64,000 nucleotides of DNA from GCA-003244245 sp050699955 (GTDB lineage Bacteria; Actinomycetota; Actinomycetes; Mycobacteriales; Pseudonocardiaceae), in the NCBI GenBank assembly GCA_050699955.1, contig JBOHGD010000020.1:1-64000 (forward strand). Direction: 5' to 3'. The position numbers were made by a program, and so were the translations under genes. Shown in pieces: positions 1 to 8,138 of this stretch. Under the pieces are notes generated by a model. It saw only the letters and a list, made by a program, of their open reading frames with translations. It did not search any database and had not been told where the DNA came from. Numbering within the stretch: position 1 is the first letter of the stretch; each line of letters starts with the position of its first letter.

Positions 1-2
1 TG

Positions 3-767
3 GTCGAGCTGGGCGATGGCAGCACCGTGGCGGCCAAACGCGGGGAACCCGGACAACCCGAAGCCGAGGCGGCCGGGCTGCGCTGGCTACGAGTACCCGA
101 TGGGCCACCGGTGCCCCGGGTACTGGGGTATGACGACCAGTGGCTGGTCACCCAGTACATTCCAGCCGGTCGGCTGGACGGCGCGGCCGCCGAGCTGCTC
201 GGCGGCGAGCTCGCCGAGCTGCACGTCGCCGGTGCGCCTGCCTTCGGCGCCCCGCCACCGGGAGGCCCCCGGCAGGCGTGGATCGGCAAGGCCCCGATGG
301 CCAACGTCACCGGTGCGCAGTGGCCGCGGTGGTACGCGGAGCACCGGGTGCTGCCTTACCTGCGCGCTGCGGTGGACCGTGCTGCGGTGGACCCGACCGG
401 CGCCCGCGCCGTCCGACGGGTCTGCGAGCAGGTCGAGGAGCTGGCCGGGCCACCCGAGCCACCAGCCCGCCTGCACGGTGACCTGTGGTCGGGCAACGTG
501 CACGCCGGCGCCGGAGGGCGGGCGTGGCTACTCGACCCGGCCGCACACGGCGGGCACCGGGAGACCGACCTGGCGATGCTCGCCCTGTTCGGACACCCGT
601 ACCTGCACCGAGTACTCGCCGGCTACCAGGCCGCCGCGCCGCTGGCACCCGGCTGGCAGGCTCGGGTCCCGCTGCACCAGCTGTTCCCGTTGCTGGTGCA
701 CGCGGTGCTGTTCGGTGGCGGCTACGGCACCAGCGCCGCAGCGGCCGCACACGCCGCTCTCGGGTGA
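3..767 (+). CDS. Fructosamine kinase family protein, 5' end outside window
   Basis: Member of the fructosamine kinase/aminoglycoside phosphotransferase fold, which phosphorylates sugar-amine adducts so that glycated proteins or amines can be repaired. The reading frame is open from base 3, and its first residues (VELGDGSTVAAKR) match the internal nucleotide-binding strand of the family, so the true start lies upstream of the window. LHGDLWSGNVH is the catalytic loop with Asp and Asn, and LLDPAAHGGHRETDLAML is the metal-binding Asp segment with the family's G-x-R-E-x-D-L-A pattern. About 254 residues are visible. The stop codon overlaps the GTG start of the SURF1 gene by 4 bp, so the two are probably co-translated. 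The actual substrate cannot be read from the sequence. Confidence 0.85.
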   Translation, partial: VELGDGSTVAAKRGEPGQPEAEAAGLRWLRVPDGPPVPRVLGYDDQWLVTQYIPAGRLDGAAAELLGGELAELHVAGAPAFGAPPPGGPRQAWIGKAPMANVTGAQWPRWYAEHRVLPYLRAAVDRAAVDPTGARAVRRVCEQVEELAGPPEPPARLHGDLWSGNVHAGAGGRAWLLDPAAHGGHRETDLAMLALFGHPYLHRVLAGYQAAAPLAPGWQARVPLHQLFPLLVHAVLFGGGYGTSAAAAAHAALG

Positions 768-1672
768 GCACCGGTTATCGTAGTGGGGTGCATTGGCGGG
801 TTCTGCTTCGTCCCGGATGGATAGCGCTCACGGTGGTGGTGGTGTGCTTCGCTGTCCTCGCATTCGACGTGCTCTCCCCATGGCAGTTCAGCCGCAACAA
901 AGAGCAGGTCGAGCAGAACGCGGCCATTGAGCGGTCCTTCACCATCGCGCCGCAGCCACTGCGCAAACTGGTGGCCCCCGGGGCAGCCCCCACCGCGGAC
1001 CTCGAATGGCGCCAGGTTCAGCTGACCGGGCACTACCTGCCCGGGGCCGAGATGGTGGCCCGGATGCGCACCGTGCAGGGTGAGCCTGCCTACGAGGTGC
1101 TGGTGCCGCTGCGGCTGACCGACGGCTCGGCGGTGCTGGTGGACCGCGGCTACCTGCGTCCGGCCGAGGGAGCACAGGTGCCTGGGTATCCCCCGCCGCC
1201 CAGCGGTGAGGTGACCGTGGCCGGGCGGCTACGCCTCGACGAGCCGGACCCCCGGCACCGCGAAGTCGTGGTGCAGGACGGCCAGCGGCAGGTCTACGAG
1301 GTCAACTCGCACACCGTGGACGCAGCAACCGGGGTCCGGCTCGAATCGGGCTATGTGCAGCTGTCCGACAACACACCTGGAGTGCTCTCGGCGCTGCCGC
1401 TGCCGCAGCTGGACTCCGGGCCGTTCTTCTCCTACGCGCTGCAGTGGATCGTGTTCGGGACGATGGCCCCGCTGGGGCTGGGGTACTTCATCTGGCAGGA
1501 GCTCACCGAGGGGCGCCGCAAGGAGTGGATCCGCGACTGGCGCAACCGCAGGCGTGATCCGAATGACCCGCACGACCCGCCGGACACGAATGATCCACAT
1601 GATCCGCCGGAGCCGCACGGCCCGCCGCAGCCGCAGACCGCGCTCGCGGACCGGTACGGTCGGACCGTCTGA
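764..1672 (+). CDS. SURF1 family cytochrome oxidase biogenesis protein
   Basis: Predicted 302-residue membrane protein of the SURF1 family, which helps assemble cytochrome c oxidase (heme a delivery to subunit I). Start GTG 764 overlaps the preceding stop codon (GTGA); GTG 788 is an alternative. An N-terminal transmembrane segment (WIALTVVVVCFAVLAFDVLS) is followed by the family-typical WQFSRNKEQ, a periplasmic region with VLVDRGYL, and a second transmembrane segment near FFSYALQWIVFGTMAPLGLG. The C-terminal tail is a charged repeat of NDPHDPP units ending in a Pro-rich stretch, probably a disordered cytoplasmic extension. Confident on family; the exact role in heme insertion is inferred. Confidence 0.88.
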   Translation: MSTGYRSGVHWRVLLRPGWIALTVVVVCFAVLAFDVLSPWQFSRNKEQVEQNAAIERSFTIAPQPLRKLVAPGAAPTADLEWRQVQLTGHYLPGAEMVARMRTVQGEPAYEVLVPLRLTDGSAVLVDRGYLRPAEGAQVPGYPPPPSGEVTVAGRLRLDEPDPRHREVVVQDGQRQVYEVNSHTVDAATGVRLESGYVQLSDNTPGVLSALPLPQLDSGPFFSYALQWIVFGTMAPLGLGYFIWQELTEGRRKEWIRDWRNRRRDPNDPHDPPDTNDPHDPPEPHGPPQPQTALADRYGRTV

Positions 1673-1734
1673 CCGGCCCCCGCCGACCCGGATGTCGTTC
1701 CGACCCGGGCCAGGGTGCGCTCAGCCGGGTGCGC

Positions 1735-2679
1735 TCAGCGACGCCACCGTCCCAGCACCGCGGCGAGCACCGCGGTGAGCGCCGCCGCCACCACACTCAC
1801 GACCCGGGACAGCTCGACCCCGCGGGTCAGATCTCCCGCATCGGGAGTGCGGCCGTCTCCGAGCACCGGGCGCTGCTGCACACCGTGCGGGTAGGCCGTG
1901 CGCCCACCCAGCCGGACCTCCAGCGCACCCGCGAAAGCCGCCTCGACCTGACCGGCGTTGGGGCTCGGATGCGCAGCCGCATCACATCGCCAGGCTCGCC
2001 AGGCCCCCTGCGCGGAGCCACCCACGATGGGAGCGCAGAGCACGGTCAACCCCGCGGACACCCGGGCCGGTAACAGGTTGGCCAGGTCATCCAGCCGAGC
2101 CGCGGCCCAGCCGAACCGCTGATGCCGTGCCGAGCGGTACCCGACCATCGCGTCCAGGGTGTTGACGACCCGGTAGGCCAGTAACCCGGGCACCCCGGCC
2201 ACCGCCCCCCACACCAGTGGCGCGACGACCGCGTCGGAGGTGTTCTCCGCGATCGACTCGACGCCCGCCCTCGCCATACCCGACGCATCCAGCTGATCCG
2301 GATCCCGGCCGCACAGGTGCGGCAACCGGGCCCGGGCCGCCGGGAGATCACCGGCATCCAGTTCGCGGGCCATCGCGGCGCCCTCCTTGGCCAGCGAGGT
2401 ACCACCCAGCACCGCCCAGGTGGCCAGCGCGGTGCCGGCCACCTGCACCCCAGTCCGGCCGCGCCCGACCCGCTCCAGCACGCTACCGACGGCCGCCGCC
2501 CCGCCGACGAGGGCGACCGTGTAGACCGCCCCGGCCAGCCGGTGATCGGCATAGCAGGCCCGCTCGGCATTGGCGGCGAGCCGGCCGAACGCCGCCACCG
2601 GGTGGTTGCGGACCGGATCCCCGAATGCCGCATCGGCGGCGACCCCGAGCAGCAGGCCCACCGCGCGCTCCGCACCCAC
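1735..2679 (-). CDS. cobD: Adenosylcobinamide-phosphate synthase CobD/CbiB
   Basis: Integral membrane enzyme of cobalamin synthesis that attaches aminopropanol (phosphate) to adenosylcobyric acid. The 314-residue product shows AAFGDPVRNHPVAAFG near the N-terminus, ARAGVESIAENTSDAVVAPL, a following YRVVNTLDAMVGYRS and RFGWAAARLDDLANLLPAR, all CobD signatures. Several hydrophobic segments are present. Start GTG 2679 was chosen because GGGGG lies about 8 nt upstream and because the longer open frame to 2868 is only the translation of the 22-bp tandem repeat. No other cobalamin gene and no cobalamin riboswitch is visible nearby; the palindromic repeat array is the obvious candidate control region. 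Confidence 0.9.
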   Translation of the reverse strand: MGAERAVGLLLGVAADAAFGDPVRNHPVAAFGRLAANAERACYADHRLAGAVYTVALVGGAAAVGSVLERVGRGRTGVQVAGTALATWAVLGGTSLAKEGAAMARELDAGDLPAARARLPHLCGRDPDQLDASGMARAGVESIAENTSDAVVAPLVWGAVAGVPGLLAYRVVNTLDAMVGYRSARHQRFGWAAARLDDLANLLPARVSAGLTVLCAPIVGGSAQGAWRAWRCDAAAHPSPNAGQVEAAFAGALEVRLGGRTAYPHGVQQRPVLGDGRTPDAGDLTRGVELSRVVSVVAAALTAVLAAVLGRWRR

Positions 2680-2740
2680 AGTCGACCCCCAGATGTCCGA
2701 ACCAAGGCGAACACCATACTGACCCTCCCACCCCTCGGCG

Positions 2741-2870
2741 TGTCCGCCTCCCGTGCACGGTGTGTCCGCCTCCCGTGCACGGTGTGTCCGCCTCCCGTGC
2801 ACGGTGTGTCCGCCTCCCGTGCACGGTGTGTCCGCCTCCCGTGCACGGTGTGTCCGCAACCTGTGCACGG
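2741..2870. repeat. Six tandem 22-bp repeats, each with a perfect 10-bp palindrome
   Basis: The unit is TGTGTCCGCCTCC followed by CGTGCACGG (22 bp). The first copy, 2741-2760, lacks two bases. Copies at 2761, 2783, 2805 and 2827 look identical, and the last, 2849-2870, carries a two-base change (AA for CT) plus C to T. Each unit contains the perfect inverted repeat CCGTGCACGG, so palindrome centres recur every 22 bp, about two helical turns. The array lies between the 3' end of matB and the start of cobD, both leftward genes, about 60 bp upstream of the cobD start. There is no spacer diversity, so it is not CRISPR. It could be an operator array, a protein-docking array or a hypervariable minisatellite. 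Confidence 0.9.
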
Positions 2871-2884
2871 TGCCGCCGACGGGC

Positions 2885-4342
2885 TCAACCCCCGGCGGGA
2901 CGCAAGTCGCTCTTACAGACCTTGCCCATCTCGTTGCGGGGCAACGCGGGTAGATGGTGCACCACCCGAGGACGCTTGTGCGGGGCGAGCAGTGTCGCGA
3001 CGTGGGCGGCGAGCTCGTCGGCGGCAGGCGGCGGATCGCAGGCAGCGACCACCCAGGCGACCACCCGCTCGCCGAGGTCGGGATCGGGCTCCCCGGTGAC
3101 CGCCACCTCGGCCACCCCAGGATGCTCCAGCAGAGCGTTCTCGATCTCTCCCGCGCCGATCTTGTAGCCGCCGCTCTTGATCAGATCCGTGGCGCGGCGC
3201 CCGACCAGCCGCAGGGAACCGTCCGAACCACGGGTGGCGACGTCTCCGGTGCGAAACCAGCCGTCGTGCATGGCCTGCGCGGTGGCCTCCGGCCGGTCGA
3301 GGTAGCCGAGAAACAGCGTGGGACCGGCCACCTCGATCTCGCCGACGGTCTCGTCATCGCCGCATTCGAGGACCTCGCCGTGCTCGTCCACCAGTCGCAG
3401 CGCCACCCCGTCCAGTGGTGGCCCGACGGTGCCCGGCGTGCGCTGACCTCCGACGCGCACTGCGCAGGTAATCAACGACTCCGTCATCCCGTATCGCTGC
3501 ACCACGTGCGCTCCGCTGACCGCCGCGATCCGGTGATGGTCGGAGACGGGCAGCGCGGCAGAGCCCGAGACGAGCAACCGGGCCGCCCGCAGCGCCGCGG
3601 CGACACCCGCGTCCTGCTCGGCTGCCTCGGCCAGCCGGTGATACATCGTCGGCACCCCGAACAGCATCGTCGCCGGGCCCGCCAGCTCCCGCGCGACGCC
3701 CTGGACGGAGAACGAGCCCAGATGATGCAGCGCGCCGCCGAGTCGCAACGGGCCCAGTACGCCGAGCACCAGGCCATGCACATGGAACAACGGCAGCCCG
3801 TGCACCAGCACGTCCCGAGCCGTCCAGGCCCAGGCGGCGGCCAGCGCGTCGATGTCCGCGGCGAGCGCGCACCTCGGCAGCACCACACCCTTGGGCGGGC
3901 CGGTGGTGCCCGACGTGTAGACGATCAGCGCAGCCGACTCGGGGTCCGGCTCGGGCGGCACCACCGCGCCCCCCGGCGCCAGGTGGACATCGAGCCGGGG
4001 CACCGCGCGGAGCGCCTCCGGCAGCTCGGCGCGTGGTGCGGTGAGCACCAGGTCGGGGGCTGCGTCACGGACGACGTGGTCCAGCTCTCTGGTGCCCAGC
4101 TTCGGGTTGATCGGCACCGCGGGCACACCGGCGGCCAGCGCCGCCACGATCCCCAGACAGGTCTCCAGTTCCGATGCGGCCCAGACCGCGACCCGGGCGG
4201 CACCGGACAGCCGGGGCAGCAGCGGGGCGACCAGCGCACCAAGCTCCCGGTGAGTCACCGAACGCGGCCCGAAGCGCAAGGCCTCGGCCTCGGTGGGACG
4301 GTGCAGCGTCGGCAGCAAGGGTGGGTGAAGCGCTTCGCGCAC
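2885..4342 (-). CDS. matB: Malonyl-CoA/methylmalonyl-CoA synthetase-like acyl-CoA ligase
   Basis: AMP-forming ligase of 485 residues that closely resembles actinobacterial MatB, which activates malonate or methylmalonate to the CoA thioester for fatty acid and polyketide synthesis. The ATP loop YTSGTTGPPKG sits near residue 140, followed by the MatB-like stretch GLPLFHVHGLVLG, then LFGVPTMYHR, YGMTES near 282, WFRTGD, GRRATDLIKSGGYKIG and the C-terminal catalytic Lys in NEMGKV. Start GTG 4342 is preceded by GAGGAGGT at 8 nt; the frame continues open to 4519 but without a better site. It ends just before the repeat array. No malonate decarboxylase or transporter accompanies it. Substrate preference is inferred from resemblance only. 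Confidence 0.82.
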   Translation of the reverse strand: MREALHPPLLPTLHRPTEAEALRFGPRSVTHRELGALVAPLLPRLSGAARVAVWAASELETCLGIVAALAAGVPAVPINPKLGTRELDHVVRDAAPDLVLTAPRAELPEALRAVPRLDVHLAPGGAVVPPEPDPESAALIVYTSGTTGPPKGVVLPRCALAADIDALAAAWAWTARDVLVHGLPLFHVHGLVLGVLGPLRLGGALHHLGSFSVQGVARELAGPATMLFGVPTMYHRLAEAAEQDAGVAAALRAARLLVSGSAALPVSDHHRIAAVSGAHVVQRYGMTESLITCAVRVGGQRTPGTVGPPLDGVALRLVDEHGEVLECGDDETVGEIEVAGPTLFLGYLDRPEATAQAMHDGWFRTGDVATRGSDGSLRLVGRRATDLIKSGGYKIGAGEIENALLEHPGVAEVAVTGEPDPDLGERVVAWVVAACDPPPAADELAAHVATLLAPHKRPRVVHHLPALPRNEMGKVCKSDLRPAGG

Positions 4343-4580
4343 TGCTGTGCACCTCCTCGCGGGGACGGATGCTCGATCATGCGCTGCCGGGTCCGGCGAA
4401 CACCACCGGAGCCAGGCGGGCGCACCCCCCGCGATCGGCGGCAGGCGGGCCGGGCGCACAGCGCAGCCACTGCCGCCGAGTGCCGCAATCTGCTCAGGAC
4501 GAGCGACAACCCGGCGCACAGGTCCTACTCTTCCGGCGGACCCGGGGGGCGTTCACACGCCAGGGAGGACCCCACCCGCG

Positions 4581-4922
4581 ATGAGCCGCCACCTGCGGAA
4601 CACCAGCAACCGCGTCAGACCGGACGACCCGCCGCCCCGCCCGGAGCCCGAGTCACAGCATCTCGGCGTCTTCGCCGCCACCCTTCGCGCCATGAAGGGA
4701 CTGGCCGGGCGGCCCATGCCGGACCCCAGCACGGACCCAGCCGGCGATGTCGACGTTCCGATGCCCCGGCCCACGGCGGACATCGACGAATCGGTTCCGC
4801 CCACCGAGCAGATCACCGAAGAGATCGAAGAGATCACCGTGGAGTTCCCGCGCTACTACCAGATCGAGCCGAGCGAACCCGCACTGTCCATGCTCTCGCG
4901 CGGCCGGCACGGCATGTGGTGA
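4581..4922 (+). CDS. Small acidic hypothetical protein
   Basis: A 113-residue product starting at ATG 4581, with GGGAGG about 12 nt upstream. It has a basic Pro/Arg-rich N-terminus, a middle with MKGLAGRPMPDP, and an acidic C-terminal region containing TEQITEEIEEITVEFPRYYQI and ending SMLSRGRHGMW. No signal peptide or membrane segment is seen. It is transcribed divergently from matB and runs convergently into the acyl-CoA dehydrogenase gene, whose 3' end is only a few bases away. I do not recognise the family; the aromatic, conserved-looking C-terminus suggests a real protein. Confidence 0.55.
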   Translation: MSRHLRNTSNRVRPDDPPPRPEPESQHLGVFAATLRAMKGLAGRPMPDPSTDPAGDVDVPMPRPTADIDESVPPTEQITEEIEEITVEFPRYYQIEPSEPALSMLSRGRHGMW

Positions 4923-4926
4923 GCGC

Positions 4927-6201
4927 TCAGGACGCGAGCTGATCGGTGGCACCCCCATGGACCCACCCGGCAGTCTCGCCCAGGGGGCGAGCCAGACCTT
5001 CCCGGGGACTGCCGGTGAGCTTGTCAGCGAGCACCACCGACCACTGTCGGCCGTAGGTGCCGACCGCCGCCTGCCCGAGCCGGAGCCGTTGGATATCGGA
5101 GGTGCCTGCCGGGGCGTAGATGTGGTGGGCATCCCGCAGGTAACGCTCGATGGGATACGAGGTCTGCAGTCCCCGCGCCGCGAAGATCTCCATGGCGGTG
5201 CGCGCGGAGTCCAGCGTGTACTCGGTATTGACCAGCTTGGCGTTGATCAGCTCAGCGTCGCACGGTAGCCCGCGGTCGAGCAGGTGGACCGCGTAGTAGG
5301 CGGCCAGCCGGGCGGTCATCAGCCGGGACTGCATCCGGCCGAGTTTGTCGTTGACCGCAGGGTGTTGGGCGAGTGGCTTGCCGTACATGACCCGCTCCTG
5401 CGCGCAGAAGCGGGCCGTGTCCTCCACGATCGCCCGGTGGATGCCGAGCGCCACCGCGGTGAGGTTGGGGCGCCCGTACAGGACGCTGGAGGAGTAGGCG
5501 ACATCGAGGCCCTGGCCCTCCTCGCCCAGCCGGTTGGCCACGGGTATGCGGCAGTCCTCGAAGACGAGCTCACCGAAGCTGAAGCCGTGCAGCCCGCTCT
5601 GCGTGCCGACCTCGCCCATGCGGAAGCCCGGCCGGTCGGTTTCCACCAGGAACGCACTCAGCCCTCCCGAGCCCTTCCCGGTGCGGAACACGACGCCGTG
5701 CACATCACTGATGTGTGAGTTTCCGACGAACCACTTGCGACCGTTGAGCACGTAGTCGCCGCTGTGCCGGCGTGCCGTCCCGCTCATGGCGAGCACATGT
5801 CCGCCGGATTCGGGTTCGGTCACGGCGATGGTGGGCAGCGCCTCGCCGGACGCGAAGCGCGGCAGCCAATGCTGCCGCTGCTCCCGCGAGCCGAAGTGGA
5901 GCACCTTGGCGACGCCGAGCTGCGCCGCCTGCACCATGGCGCCCATGGCGCCGCTGACCCGAGCCAGCTCCTCGATGATGATCGTCTTCGCGAGGTGACC
6001 CAGCCCCATCCCGCCGTACTCGCACGGGATCGTCACCCCGATCCACCCGGTCCGTCCGATGGCCCGGGACAGTGTGTGGTCGACGTGCCTGCTCGTCTCC
6101 ATCTGCGGAACCCGGGGGCGCACCTCGTCTTCGGCGAAGCTGCGGACCTCCTGCCGCAGGATTTCATGTCGCTCGTCGCTGAAGTACTCCGCCATTACCA
6201 C
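4927..6201 (-). CDS. Acyl-CoA dehydrogenase family protein lacking the usual catalytic Glu
   Basis: 424-residue FAD-dependent acyl-CoA dehydrogenase fold. Visible are the N-terminal helical domain (EVRSFAEDEVRPRVPQMET), ITVxEPxSGG-like TIAVTEPESGGHV, KWFVGNSHISDV, the central beta domain and the C-terminal helices. The canonical base position in YEGT is Ala here (IYAPAGTSDIQRL), as in isovaleryl-CoA dehydrogenase, yet the alternative helix-G glutamate is also absent (SVLYGRPNLTAV). The reaction may therefore differ from ordinary alpha,beta-dehydrogenation. Start GTG 6201 has AAAGGG about 7 nt upstream; ATG 6195 is possible. It stands alone, with trpS upstream in the same direction after a 170-bp gap that contains AT-richer, promoter-like sequence. 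Confidence 0.85.
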   Translation of the reverse strand: MVMAEYFSDERHEILRQEVRSFAEDEVRPRVPQMETSRHVDHTLSRAIGRTGWIGVTIPCEYGGMGLGHLAKTIIIEELARVSGAMGAMVQAAQLGVAKVLHFGSREQRQHWLPRFASGEALPTIAVTEPESGGHVLAMSGTARRHSGDYVLNGRKWFVGNSHISDVHGVVFRTGKGSGGLSAFLVETDRPGFRMGEVGTQSGLHGFSFGELVFEDCRIPVANRLGEEGQGLDVAYSSSVLYGRPNLTAVALGIHRAIVEDTARFCAQERVMYGKPLAQHPAVNDKLGRMQSRLMTARLAAYYAVHLLDRGLPCDAELINAKLVNTEYTLDSARTAMEIFAARGLQTSYPIERYLRDAHHIYAPAGTSDIQRLRLGQAAVGTYGRQWSVVLADKLTGSPREGLARPLGETAGWVHGGATDQLAS

Positions 6202-6372
6202 GACCAGCCCTTTCCGTAGCTAACTGTCGATTCCGCGCGCGAGATGATCTTATTGGAAATTTGACATCTTGCCACGGAACATGCGGTACCCTGCAACGGT
6301 GCTGACGTTTCCAAGAGTCCGTGCGCAACACCGAAAATACGGCGGGGAAGACTGGGCGGTCCCCCGATCGGG

Positions 6373-7386
6373 CTAAATGCCGATCGCCCCGCGGACCCGG
6401 TGCAGTACCGAAGTGGTCCGCTTCCGGGCCTTCTCGGCCCCTGCGACCAGCACCTCGTCGAGCTTGCTGTCCGGCTGCATCAGGGCGTCGTAGCGCTCGC
6501 GCATCGGGGCGAACTGCTCGTCGAGCACGGTGGCCAGGCGACCCTTCAGCGCACCCCAGCCGAGCCCGCCGGCCTCCAGTTCGCGGCGGGTGCCTGCGAT
6601 GACCTCCGGTGCCGCGAAGTGCGCGAGCAACTGGAACACCAGTGAGCCGGCCGGGTCCTTGGGCGCCTCCACCGGTGTGCTGTCGGTGGGGATACTGCGT
6701 ACCAGTTTCCTGAGCTGCTTCTCCGGCGCGAAGAGCGGGATGGTGTTGTTGTAGGACTTGCTCATCTTGCGGCCGTCGATGCCGGGGAGGGTATGACCGG
6801 TTTCCCCGTGCGGGATGACCGCCTCGGGAATCTTGAAACGGAACCACTGGCCGTACACGTGGTTGAAAGAGCCGGCGATATCCGCGGCGATCTCGACGTG
6901 CTGGGCCTGGTCCTTGCCGACCGGCACGACGTCCGATTCGTTGATGAGGATGTCGACGGCCATCAGAATCGGGTAGCTGTACAGACCCATATTGATTCCG
7001 GCATCCTCGTCGAGGCCGGCTTCGCGGTTCGCGTCCCGGGCAGCCTTGTATGCGTGCGCCCGGTTCATCAGCCCCTTGCCCGTCATGCAGGACAACACCC
7101 AGGTGAGCTCGAATATCTCCGGCACGTCCGACTGCCGGTAGAACGTGGTGCGATCGGGGTCCAGACCCGCGGCGATCCAGCCTGCCGCCACCGACCGTGT
7201 GTAGTGCTTGACGAGCTCAGGGTCACGGATGGTCGTCAGGGCGTGGTAGTCCGCGATGAAGTAGATGCTCTCGTAGTCGCGCACCAGCTCCAGCGCAGGC
7301 TTGATCGCGCCGACGTAGTTGCCGAGATGCAGCTCGCCGGTGGGTTTGATGCCCGTCAGCGAGATCCGGGGTGTTTCTGCTGCCAT
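6373..7386 (-). CDS. trpS: Tryptophan-tRNA ligase
   Basis: Class I aminoacyl-tRNA synthetase of 337 residues that charges tRNA-Trp. The N-terminal GIKPTGELHLGNYVGAIKP contains the HIGH-equivalent motif, DYHALTT follows, VPVGKDQAQHVEIA is typical of bacterial TrpRS, and KMSKS occurs as GIDGRKMSKSYNN. Start ATG 7386 (MAAETPRISLTG) fits the family; an upstream GTG frame to 7413 adds nine unlikely residues. No Trp-rich leader peptide is evident in the upstream gap, which does hold a GTGAC-N5-GTCAC inverted repeat. Confidence 0.96.
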   Translation of the reverse strand: MAAETPRISLTGIKPTGELHLGNYVGAIKPALELVRDYESIYFIADYHALTTIRDPELVKHYTRSVAAGWIAAGLDPDRTTFYRQSDVPEIFELTWVLSCMTGKGLMNRAHAYKAARDANREAGLDEDAGINMGLYSYPILMAVDILINESDVVPVGKDQAQHVEIAADIAGSFNHVYGQWFRFKIPEAVIPHGETGHTLPGIDGRKMSKSYNNTIPLFAPEKQLRKLVRSIPTDSTPVEAPKDPAGSLVFQLLAHFAAPEVIAGTRRELEAGGLGWGALKGRLATVLDEQFAPMRERYDALMQPDSKLDEVLVAGAEKARKRTTSVLHRVRGAIGI

Positions 7387-7406
7387 GGCAGTCCAGCCTA
7401 CCGGCC

Positions 7407-7421
7407 GTGACACTGCGTCAC
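7407..7421. promoter_or_regulatory. Inverted repeat GTGAC-N5-GTCAC upstream of trpS
   Basis: Perfect 5-bp arms separated by 5 bp, about 21-35 bp upstream of the trpS start, a position compatible with an operator or a short leader hairpin. No partner regulator is adjacent. Purely a sequence observation. Confidence 0.3.
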
Positions 7422-7497
7422 CATCGAATATCCGCTATCGGGCCGGGGATCACCCTCCTGCGTCTCGCGGGCCTGCCTCCGGGGCCGTCCGGGTTCG

Positions 7498-8085
7498 TCA
7501 GGGAACATCGGCGGCCACGGGTCGCAGAGCTCGCAGCGCTGCGGTCCAGCGGGCCAGCTCGTCGAGCATGACCGTGCTGGCCTCTTCCATGATCTTGTTC
7601 GGCTGCAGGCGCCGCTCCTCGTCGAAGAACTGGCTGACGAACGGGATGTGCACCGCCTGGGTCAGCGGCACCATTCTCAGTGTGCTGAGGACCGGCTTGA
7701 GCATCTGCACCGCTCGGACACCCGCTGACACTCCGCCGTAGCTGACGAAACCAACCGGCTTGTACTGCCACTCATGGTGCAGGTAGTCGAGCGCGTTCTT
7801 GATGGCGGCGTTGAATCCGCTGTTGTACTCCGGCATGACGAAGACGAACGCATCGGCGCGATCGACGGTGGCGCTCCAGTCCTTGGTGTGCTGATGTTCG
7901 TACCGGCGCAGCGTGGGGTGGTGGGGCTCGTCGAGAAGTGGCAGATCCACCTCAGCGAGGTCGACCAGCTCCACGTCGAAGGCGTCGTGGGCGGTGGCCC
8001 GCCGGTGTGCCCATTCACCGATCGGCAGGCCGACGCGCCCGGGCCGGGTGCTGGCGATGAGGATCTGCAGGACGGGTCTGGTCAT
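7498..8085 (-). CDS. NADPH-dependent FMN reductase family protein
   Basis: 195-residue flavodoxin-like reductase (NADPH:FMN/quinone reductase family). The flavin phosphate loop ASTRPGRVG lies at the N-terminus, the family motif MPEYNSGFNAAIKNALDYL follows, and SYGGVSAGVRAVQ contacts the flavin. Start ATG 8085 has GGAG nine bases upstream; the frame is open to ATG 8100, which has a poorer site. It is followed at a distance by trpS and preceded by the NhaA-DsbA gene in the same direction, without overlap. The physiological substrate (quinone, azo compound, FMN) cannot be told. Confidence 0.88.
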   Translation of the reverse strand: MTRPVLQILIASTRPGRVGLPIGEWAHRRATAHDAFDVELVDLAEVDLPLLDEPHHPTLRRYEHQHTKDWSATVDRADAFVFVMPEYNSGFNAAIKNALDYLHHEWQYKPVGFVSYGGVSAGVRAVQMLKPVLSTLRMVPLTQAVHIPFVSQFFDEERRLQPNKIMEEASTVMLDELARWTAALRALRPVAADVP

Positions 8086-8138
8086 CAGGCGGTTCTCCAT
8101 GCGGACTCGTCGGGTAGCCAGCGTGCAACACCCGGAGA

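Noticed and set aside
1735..2868. N-terminal repeat extension of CobD
   Set aside because: The extra residues are just the translated 22-bp repeat; a good start with a ribosome site lies at 2679.
2741..2870. CRISPR array
   Set aside because: Repeats are directly tandem with no variable spacers and no cas genes nearby.
2680..2884. Cobalamin riboswitch before cobD
   Set aside because: The region is only the repeat array and short flanks; no B12-box-like conserved core was seen.
2954..4942. 662-residue ORF on the + strand
   Set aside because: Antisense shadow of matB; the matB product shows all ligase motifs, this one shows none.
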